Shown: positions 55,760-64,000 of the stretch, one piece after another
Layout: every line of letters begins with the position of its first letter
Position numbering within the stretch: position 1 is the first letter of the stretch
NCBI GenBank assembly: GCA_033816765.1
Contig: CM066291.1
Location: 2,232,001-2,296,000, forward strand
Length of the DNA: 64,000 bases
From: Nothopassalora personata
Taxonomy: Eukaryota; Ascomycota; Dothideomycetes; Mycosphaerellales; Mycosphaerellaceae
Direction of reading: 5' to 3'
Notes under the pieces: generated by a model
Seen by the model: only the letters and a program-made list of their open reading frames with translations
The model's database searches: none
What the model was told of the DNA's origin: nothing
Translations under genes and position numbers: made by a program

Positions 55760-56825
55760 ACTATATATTGAGATATACTCTTACTTATCTTTGGATGCTC
55801 GTCTGTTCGCGTACTATTAGTTACGCGTTTTGAAGAATGAGATACCTCACTACCTATTTTTAAGAAATATGCCTAAGTACAAAAAGCTTAGCGCAAAGGT
55901 TATGTCGTTTATGGGCGGTGGCCTAGGCTTACAAAACCGGCAAATACGCGTATTCGAAATCCTTACTCGCTATACTCGCTCTTCCTTAACAACTATTAAC
56001 AATACTACTACGACTCGCTAACTGCTACGACTCGCTATTGTCGCATAACAATACTGCTGCAACTCGCTATTATCGCCTACAATCGTAGCGAGTCGCGGCG
56101 GTATTATCGCTTCCTCCTACTACGTAGGTAAGTTAGGCTCCTTAATAATAGTAGACAGTAAGTATTAAGGAGCTTACCTCACTTACTATTGTTACATTAT
56201 AGCGGCGGGTATATTAACTTCTACTACTATTACTATTTCTTCGACTCTACACTTATCGACATATATAAATCTAACTATAGACGACTTACTTAGCGATATT
56301 AGCCTTAGAACAACGATAACGACAGCGATAGCGATAGCGACAGTATACCTAATCCGCGCTCACCCTTATAAACGCGGTTATTACTATAGCTTACGATAGC
56401 GTAAGTGCGATTCCGACTCGTTAGGCGTACGTAGGTAGACTAATGTTTAAACCTATAGTGTATACCGTCGCCCTCGTACCGCCGATACCGACGATTTCTA
56501 CTACGTAAGCGAGTCGACATAGGCACAATAGCTAGGAGACTCGTAGAAGACAGATAAGGGTAGTATAAAGGTTACAAAGAATAATTTGCGTAAGTTCGAC
56601 TAGGCTAGCCGTATTATAGAGACTAAAGAGGGTATATGTCTTATAGTAGACTCGCTATACTATATATACTAACTCGTATTAATAGGTAAGCCGGCTTAGA
56701 CGGACTGCGATACGTGTAAGAGAGCTAGTATACGCTATATAGTCTTTACTACTAATACCGACAAGACTTACGCGTATTATAAGCGTTACGCGAAGGCTTG
56801 CTATAACTCTCGTAAGTTAGTTAAG
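55760..56825 (+). mobile_element. RIP-mutated repeat remnant with a Cys-containing plus-strand frame
   Basis: The left part has many ACTCGCTA motifs, also present at 62,700-62,850, so the two may be parts of one family. From about 56,560 the plus strand reads as protein with only RIP-type stops (TKEGICLIVDSLYYIY, then TDCDTCKRASIRYIVFTT and YAKACYNSRKLVK). It is cut at 56,825 by an LTR. The CxxC and later Cys recall a small zinc-binding domain. Not identified. Confidence 0.45.
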
Positions 56826-57209
56826 TGTTATTGTCTCGTTCTAGGGCTAGTCTTAAAGTAGAGATAAGTTAAGTCACGTAGCGGTATTCTTTAGAGAGGC
56901 TAAAGTAAGCTAAGCGAAGATAAATAATTAGAGTAAGAGTTGTATTCCAATTAGTGAGATAGTAACATAAGTTAAACGTATTAGAACTATAAGGGTTTCT
57001 AGCGTTCCTAAATATAAAGGAGATTCGCGGCGTAGAGCCTATAGCTTAGTATAATCACCTTAATTAGTCCTACTAAGCATACTAATTACACTAATCAGTC
57101 CGTAAACTAATTAGTGTTACGTGCGTCTAGATAATTAGTATTACGTGTCTCTAAGTAATTAGTGTTACGTGTATCTAGTCGGGGCTACCGTTTAGACTAA
57201 ACCGTAATA
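56826..57209 (-). repeat. 3' LTR of C2
   Basis: Begins TGTTATTGTCTCG and ends ACCGTAATA. It is an inverted match to 63,024-63,410 and a direct match to the first part of 20,727-21,086. It contains three spaced copies of ATTAGTRTTACGTG near 57,110-57,175. Confidence 0.85.
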
Positions 57210-57289
57210 CTATCCCCCTTCTAGCCTAGCTTAGTCCCTTAAGCTTACTTATAACGAACGGTGTTCTCTATGTATTCGCGTATAGCTTC

Positions 57290-57835
57290 TTCCTTTTACG
57301 ATGCCTATCTACTAACGCCCTTCTAGTACTATCCGTCGCCGCCGTCTCTACGAGTTCGTTAAATCCGCGGGAGAAGTTATAGTTAAGAAATGCTTAACGT
57401 GTAATAAGCATAGTCGCGTGTGTAAGGTACACATTCGTTCCGGGAAGTGTAGTAAGTGTCTTCGTCGCGGCTAAAGGTGCAATGTAAGAGTAACTTAGTC
57501 GGAGTTTAAGAGGTTAGTAGAGGAGAAGGCTCGTCTTCGTTAGAAAATCTAGGAGTCTCGGTCCGCTTAGGAGGAGGCGATACGGGTTTATAAGAAGGCT
57601 CTTAAGGACCTAAAGATTGCTCGCGCGCGCGAGGAGCGCTTACGTTAGTAGATAGATCTAGTAGATCGTCGCGCCGAGGAGGCGATTTCCGTCGAGGAAA
57701 GGGAGATCGAGGAGTAGGAGATAGAAGAGGCTTCCTTACTTCCTTCGGATATCCCTTATAAGGGTCTAGCTCTCAACTTGTTACTAGGCACATAGGGTGC
57801 TATTAAGGGTCTCGGTAACGAGTTCTAGGAGGTAC
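57290..57835 (+). pseudogene. Antisense accessory frame in C2: Cys-rich plus coiled coil
   Basis: The plus strand, opposite to pol, reads KCLTCNKHSRVCKVHIRSGK, then CSKCLRRG*RC, then a long charged helix (KKALKDLKIARAREERLR) and an acidic part (DRRAEEAISVEEREIEE). It ends near KGLALNLLLGT and PELLPAG before 57,840. Stops are at RIP-compatible positions. The cluster of CxxC pairs suggests a zinc-binding module. The function and family are unknown to me. It sits between the chromodomain end of pol and the 3' LTR. Confidence 0.5.
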
Positions 57836-57869
57836 CCGAACTACTTCCCGCGGGTTAACTTATAGGTCT

Positions 57870-60800
57870 TTTTCTTATAGTATTCTCGAATCTTTTGTTA
57901 ACAGTTTTATAGGTTCTTTTCCGGTTCCTAGGTATTTTCTAATTTGTCGTATCCTTTCTATTTAATAAGGTATCGCTAACCTTTCTTATCTAGGATTCTT
58001 TCGACTTCGAATTCGTTTTCTACTTCCGGCTCGAAATAGAAGCTTTCCTAGTAAGGTGTCTCGGCGTCTACTAGTTCTAGCTTAGAGATGTAGAAGACTA
58101 GGTAGATTTTAGCGTCTAGTAGTAGTCGTAGTCGATAGTTAACTAGTCCTACGGCTTTGTCGATTAAAAATGGTCCGACCTTAACGTAATCTAGTTTTTT
58201 AGTCTATCTTCTTATTCTTAAGTTTTTTATAAGGAGATAGACCTTATCCCCCTCTTTTAGTAGAGGTGCCATTTTTCTCGTGTCCTACCGTTGTTAAGAC
58301 AGTTTTTGTTATATATCTTCGATCGCCTTACGTGTTTCTTTATGAACTTCCTTAAGAGTATCCGTCGTTACGATTGCTCTCTCGGCTTATAGGTAGGATC
58401 TAGGTGTTCTAAATAGGTTAGGATCTTTACTAAAGTTCGCATAAAATAGTGTCGTTAAAGTTGTCTTAGATTTGTAGTTGTTTAGTGCGATCTACGCTAT
58501 TAGCAGTAATGAAACCTAGTTGTCTTACGCGTAGTTAATGTAGTGTCGTAGGTATTGTTCTAGCGTTTAATTCATCCTTTCGGTTTATCCGTCTATCTCC
58601 GGATAATATACTATTAATAGCTTATGTTTGATTCCGATCGTTCCTATAAGCGTTTTCTAGTAATTTGATGTAAATAGCTTATCTCTATCCATTATAAACG
58701 CTTAGGGGAATCCGTAGTATCGGATAAGTCTATCTAGTACGAGGTATCCGAGCTACTCTACATTGTATGTTTCTAATGTAGGAATGAAGTGTACGTATTT
58801 CGTAAGTCTATTAACTATAACTAGTATTATGTCGTATAGTTATTTCGTAACTTAATCTTTTAACGGTGGGAGTTTCGTAATAAAGTCTATTATAACTTCG
58901 TCCTATGGTTTCGTCAGTAGTGTCCTAAACTGTAGGTAACCGTATTTTGCATGTCTTGTAGCCTTGTTTTGCTAGTAGTATACGTATTGTTTAATGTAGC
59001 GTAACACCTTAAGTCTTATCTATAGGAATAAGAAACTGCGTTATATTAGGTCCATTGTTTTCGAAGTTCTAGGGTGCCTATATGTTAGTCCGTCGTAATG
59101 TTGTCGTATACATTCTTCTTCTCGATCCTTAGGTACTTAGTATTTTCCTTACGATATAGGGAATTGTTCGTCCTTATCGCCTAGTATTCGTACGATGTTA
59201 TTAAATTCTCTCGTGTTTATACTAAGACTTCCGTCGGGGTTTGTCTTTAATATTTTATGTTACACTAGTTCTTTTCCTTCTATATAGTCGCTTCTTCGGC
59301 TTAACGCGTCGGCGCGGCTATTCTCTTATCCTAGAGTATATTTAATTTTAAACTTATACTGTCCTAGCAGCTCCGACTAGCGGGCTTGCCTTCGGGTAAG
59401 TTCTTTCGTCGTCGTGAAGTACGTAAGATTCTTATAGTTAGAAAGAATCGTTAACTTCGGTAGGCCCTCGATATATACTCTCTAATGTTACATAGTAGTA
59501 ACAATAGCTAGAAGCTCTTTATTATAGATGTCGTAGTTCTGTTCCGCTATAGTCATTTTCCGGGAGTAATAGACTACTAGGTGTCTTTACCCGTCGTATG
59601 TCTATGTTAGACACGCGCCTATTGCTATATTAGACGTATCGGTCTCGATATAGACTTCCTTACTACTATCGAATAGTCGAAGCGTAGGGGCTAAAGCGCA
59701 TTATTCCTTAAGTTTCTTAAATGCTTTAATCTATTCCTTTCCCTATTTCTAAGTAACGTCTTTTCTCGTAAGCATCGTTATTAGTACTGCTATCTTTACG
59801 TAATCCTTAATAAATTTCCGGTTATAGTTCGCTAGTCTAAGGAATAATTATACGTCCTTAACTGTCTTTAGTTCTAGCTATTCTCTAATTAACTATATCT
59901 TTATAGGGTCGATCGTTATCCCTATAGTACTAATAATAAAGCCTAAGAATTTAACTTCTTTCTTATAGAATTCGCATTTCTCGGGTACCGTCTTAAATCC
60001 TAATTGCGTAAGTCGTTCGAAGACGTCCTAGACTTGTCTTATATGCTCCTATAGGGATCCTTTCGTGTAGACTAGTATGTCGTCTATGTAGGCGATAACG
60101 TATACGTCGAGTAGGCCCCTAAGTGTTTCGTTAACAAGGTCCTAGTAGGATACGGGTGCGTTAGTTAATCCTATTAGTATAACTAAGAATTCGTAAAGTC
60201 CGTATCTTATTCTAAAAGCGGTTTTCTATTCTTCTCCTTCTACTATCCGTATAGTATAGAAGGCATCTCGTAGGTTAATCTTCGTGTACTAGTCTAATCC
60301 GGTTAATCTATCTTATACTTCTTCGATATTAGGTAGCGGGTATCGGTTCTTAATCGTAATCTCGTTTAACTTCCTATAGTCTTATACGAGTCGTAACTTC
60401 CCGTTTACTTTTAGAACGAACATGCATAGAGTTCCTACGCTTAAGGTAGATCTTCTTATCTATCCTTTAGCTAGCTTCTCCTTTAGCTATTCTCGTAGGG
60501 TCTATAGCTCTTTCTTAGACATTTAATATAGGGGTCCCTATAGAGGCTCTTTCCCTAGCTAAATGTTAATCTTATAATCCTATAGGCGGTACTTAGGTAA
60601 GGCGGTTTTGCCTCTCTCCTCTTTAAAGAGCCGCGACTACTTGCGATACTCCTTCGGAATACTTAACTCTAAGATGTTAGTATTCTTCGATAGTGCGTTA
60701 CTTCTATTACTTCTAGTAACTTCGTAACCCGGCGGCCCTACGCTAGTGTCTATCCCGGTCGAAGGTGGTTCTTAATTCCTTCTGTTCGGCGTAAGCTATA

Positions 60801-62430
60801 TCTTGTTTAGCTGTTTCCTTACCTTATCTACTAGTAAACGCTACTACTACGTAGGCTAAATGTCGATAACGTAATCGCATTCCCTAAATGTAAGTACTCC
60901 TCTTCTCTAGTCGATTACTAGATTGTGCTTTCTTAACTAAGGTATACCTAATACTATGTTATAACTAGCTATATTAGTAACATCTAAGGTAATATTCTCG
61001 TAGTGCTGTTAGATAGCTAGTAGTAATAGTATCGTCTCCTATTCTACGCTAGGTAACGATAATCCGTTTACCGCGATTAACTCGTAACCCTATTTCTTCT
61101 TTAGGGTAGCTAACCCGTTTCTTCTTATAAAAGACTCGGAGATAAAATTCCCCGCTACTCCCAAGTCAATTATAACACTAGTCTTATGTCCGTTAACGAT
61201 CGCTTATATCTAGAAAACTGTACTTAATGTCGATATATAAGCCTAAGTGTTATATAACTGCCTTTAGTCGCTTATTCCTAAAAGCTAATCCTTTTCCCGA
61301 ATAGTATTTAGTTCGCTGTGCTTCGTGCCTAGAGGCTTCGGCTAGAACCTATAGCCCGTTGCCCTATGTCTACACTTATAGTCTATTACGTTTCTAGATC
61401 TTCTACGTTTCTAAGTAGAGTGCGCGTGCGTGTTACACTATGTTACGTAATTTATTCGATATAAATGTTCCTAACGGTATAAGATATCCGGTTCCTGTTA
61501 TTCGGCTTCCTATCGGTAGTCGTTCTATAACGGCGGTTACTAGATTTTTAGTTATTTCTATAAGTGGGTATCCCTAGGCTATGCCTCGTAGGGTGTCGAG
61601 TGTCTTATTAAACTTAATAGAGTGTAGCCTCCTCTGTCCGCCTATCTTAGGTAGGAATTCCTCGTACCTTCTTTATAGGTAGATATTTATGTCGTACAGT
61701 TTCTTAGGTGCATCTACCGTAAAGGTAAGTTATTCGTTATCGTCGTTAGTGTCGCTCTCTTCTCCTTCGGAGGAATCTTCTTCGCTTAATTCTTCCGGAT
61801 CCTGTTCTTCCTTAATAGTATTTAGCCCGGTAGTTTCTTAACTTTCTTCCTATAGTTCTAGTGACTATAATCCGTTCTATCCCGGGTCCTAATTTTCTTT
61901 GTCGCTTCTATCTTCATCGAAATAGGATTCGTCGATGTCTACTTCTCGGAGCGTAGCGTTTTACCTATGCGTCGCTCCTAGGGTTCCTCGTAGTTACTAA
62001 GGCCAATACCCTATGCCTAACTTCGCGGCGTAGTAAACTTAATACGAGTCTTAGTAATAGAATCGCTAATAAAGGCTTCTATAACCATTTCGAGACTCGG
62101 ATTCGATCTCGTAATCGACTCTTCGTGTTATTATATTAAACTGTCGTAGTTGGTTCTTTATATTAAATAGAATGACTACTATTTACTACCTATAGTATCC
62201 TCCTCGTCCTTCTAAGGGGTCTAGGAGAGGCGTCGTGCTTCTATTACTAGCTCTCTCCCCTACTCTCCGAGTATAGTCGGTATCTCCTCGAGATCTAACG
62301 CTACTCTTAGATTTACTAGTTTAGGGTTGCATTATATTAAATTGCTCGCGGCGCACTATATTCTTACCGCGGCAATCCCGTGCTATGTAACCTTCCTTAC
62401 TATAGGCATAATATATAAGTTTTCCTTTTA
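57870..62430 (-). pseudogene. C2 gag(partial)-pol remnant
   Basis: Order on the minus strand: zinc knuckle (near 62,400), protease region, RT with the active site near 60,090 and FLGF near 59,940, RNase H (about 59,850-59,300), integrase, then the C-terminal module KEGDKVYLLIKNLRIRR with KLDYVKVGPFLIDKAVG (58,250-58,130). The chromodomain follows (EVERILDKKG*RYLIK*KGY with NT*EPEKNL, 58,010-57,900). TAG and TAA replace expected W and Q throughout, including the chromodomain aromatic positions. It is not functional. Confidence 0.85.
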
Positions 62431-63023
62431 CTATAGTCTCGCTTAAGGACTCCTTCTTAATCTCTCTAATCTAACTCGTAGCTAGACTCGTACGCTCTTC
62501 CTTTACCTTCTTAACCGATACTTCGCTAGCTAACGTACTTACTAGCTTATTACCTAAACCTTTCCCTATAAATACTAAATTCTACTATCGAGAGGGGGCT
62601 CTAAACCCCGTTAGCTACGGAGACGAAGACGAAGAGGATTAAGGGCTACTAGCTATAAGATTAATATACTCTAGAGACTCGGCGATTAGAGTTATAGTAT
62701 GTCGATACGGTAAGCCACGACTCGCTAGACGCTTCTCGCTCTAGCTTACTATACTCGCTAAACGAGAAGTAGCCTAACTCGCTATAGTAGCCTAGCGAGC
62801 AATACCCTAATCCGCTAGACGTACTATAGTACTCGCTACTATACTCGCTCGCTAGTCCTTAAGCTTACGCTCGCGTCGGCGGTCTACGTCCTTTATAAGT
62901 TTACTAAGACTAGCTAAGGACTCGTTACTACTCGAGTCCTCTACTACTCCTCGTCTATATAGATTGTTTAAGGCTCCGCGACCTTAGTTAACCTAATACG
63001 TAACGTTAACTAGTACTTCTCGC
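62431..63023. other. RIP-mutated repeat DNA between C2 and the inverted LTR
   Basis: It diverges from C1 right after the zinc-knuckle region. It holds many ACTCGCTA-type motifs resembling 55,960-56,100. No protein was assigned. It may be the host repeat into which C2 inserted. Confidence 0.4.
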
Positions 63024-63410
63024 TGTTACGGTTCGGTCTAAACGGCAGCCCCGACTAGACACACGAAACACTAATTACTTGGAAACACGTGATACTGATT
63101 ATCTAGACGCACGTGACACTAATCACTTCACGGACTGATTAGTGTAATTAGTATACTCAGTAGGACTAATTAAGGTGATTATACTAAGCTATAGGCTCTA
63201 CGCCGCGAATCTCCTTTGTATTTAGGAACGCTAGAAACCCTTATAGTTCTAATGCGTTTAACTTATGTTACTATCTTACTAATTGGAATACAACTCTTAT
63301 TCCTATCATTTATCTTCGCTTAGCTTACTTTAGCCTCTCTAAAGAATAATACCGCTACGTAACTTAACTTATCTCTCTTTTGAGACTAGCCATAGAACGA
63401 GATAATAACA
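63024..63410 (+). repeat. 5' LTR of C3 (inverted relative to the C2 LTR)
   Basis: Starts TGTTACGGTTCGG and ends GATAATAACA. It is the reverse complement of the LTR at 56,826-57,209 with scattered transitions, 387 bp. Gag coding of the same family begins just after it on the plus strand. Confidence 0.85.
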
Positions 63411-64000
63411 CTTTAAACGCCCTTAGGATAAGCGCTACTTAAGTAGCTAGTAGGGGAACACCCGCCCCTAGCGAAGTAGGAAGCATCCGCTGTGCGCTAC
63501 TATAATAGACTACTACGAAGGACGATAAGTCTAATAACGATAACGAGCCTACTCTAAGGAAGAACGACGTTAAGGCTACTAAGCTAGACCTCTTCTATAG
63601 AGACAGGGCTAAGTTCGACGACTAGATCAATTAGATGGATATATATCTTATATTCAACCTAGTCGATGCCGATAAAAGAACTATCTTCGCTATTACGTAC
63701 CTTCGCGGAAGTGCGCAGAACTAGATCAAACCTTACCTTAAGGAATACCTTAAAGGTATAGGACGATTAGACCCTACTAGAATGTTTAGGAGCTACGCAC
63801 TTTTTAAAGAAAAGATGAAATTAATCTTTAGAACCTCGAACGAAGTCTAATAGGCTATACGAATCATTCAACACCTAAAGTAGAAGACGTCTACTTTAGA
63901 GTATGTAGCTAAATTCGAAGAATACGGACAAATTACCGGATAGGACTAGACGGCGTTAATGACTATATTCCGACGTAGACTTAAAGACTCCGTTAAGGAC
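63411..64000 (+). mobile_element. Chromovirus copy C3, leader and gag start
   Basis: The reverse complement of C1 20,726-20,130. The plus-strand gag reads KATKLDLFYRDRAKFDD and then MDIYLIFNLVDADKRTIFA, with TAG at W or Q codons. It runs off the right edge, so its state beyond that is unknown. Confidence 0.85.

Larger units (their letters stand above)
56826..62430 (-). mobile_element. Chromovirus copy C2 (same family as C1), 5' truncated, RIP-mutated
   Basis: The 3' LTR is at 56,826-57,209 and the gag-pol remnant reads on the minus strand from 62,430 down to about 57,870. It aligns closely with C1 over 59,870-62,430 and supplies the RNase H, integrase and chromodomain that C1 lacks. Near 62,400 lies the zinc-knuckle remnant; upstream gag and the 5' LTR are missing, so the element is truncated there. 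An extra frame on the opposite strand lies between the chromodomain and the 3' LTR. Confidence 0.85.

Overview
The window is nuclear DNA of a filamentous ascomycete (Pezizomycotina). I favour Dothideomycetes, but only from the gene style. The reasons are short GT-AG introns of about 45-80 bp with CTNA-type branch sites, an Ndt80/PhoG-domain regulator of the XprG/VIB-1 type, an SH3 protein of the Bbc1 class, dynamitin, a penta-EF-hand protein and an Rtr1/RPAP2 phosphatase. The ends of the window carry strong repeat-induced point mutation (RIP). There CA and TG dinucleotides are nearly absent, TA is abundant, CG is kept, and long frames are broken almost only by TAG/TAA where Q or W is expected.

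Layout. (1) 1-24,540 is a RIP-killed nest of transposons. A Ty3/gypsy chromovirus (G1, minus strand) is split by a 12-kb LTR element (N1, 2,632-14,667) with a matching 5-bp target duplication. G1 abuts and probably interrupts a second chromovirus copy (C1, 17,300-21,086). Beside it a Tc1/mariner element (plus strand) is interrupted by a solo LTR and by another Tc1/mariner (minus strand). (2) 24,545-55,750 is a gene island with normal composition. In order it holds a damaged secreted-protein-like frame, a MITE-like element, dynamitin (-), a penta-EF-hand protein (-), an F-box-like protein (-), an SDR (+), an FAD monooxygenase (+), a frameshifted SET-domain gene (+), a frameshifted secreted protein (-), a Tautomerase_3-type protein (-), Rtr1/RPAP2 (-), a Bbc1-like protein (+), a 6.6-kb stretch without recognisable genes, an Ndt80/PhoG factor (+) and a second SDR (-). 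(3) 55,760-64,000 is again RIP-mutated. It holds chromovirus copy C2 of the C1 family (minus strand) with its 3' LTR and an antisense Cys-rich/coiled-coil frame, followed by an inverted LTR and the gag start of a third copy (C3, plus strand).

Function. The island mixes housekeeping genes (dynein/dynactin transport, actin patch, RNA polymerase II CTD dephosphorylation, calcium sensing) with accessory metabolism. The SDR, FAD monooxygenase and tautomerase within 6 kb would fit a small aromatic or phenolic breakdown set, but that is inference. The chromodomains in two of the gypsy families offer a reason for the deep nesting, since chromoviruses target heterochromatin.

The least explained object is N1. 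It has a third frame of roughly 1,100 codons downstream of integrase, and a 26-bp palindrome repeated once in each LTR and once a few hundred bases ahead of the RT-IN and ORF3 frames. Positions of RIP-mutated frames are approximate, because no intact start or stop survives. All introns were inferred by eye.
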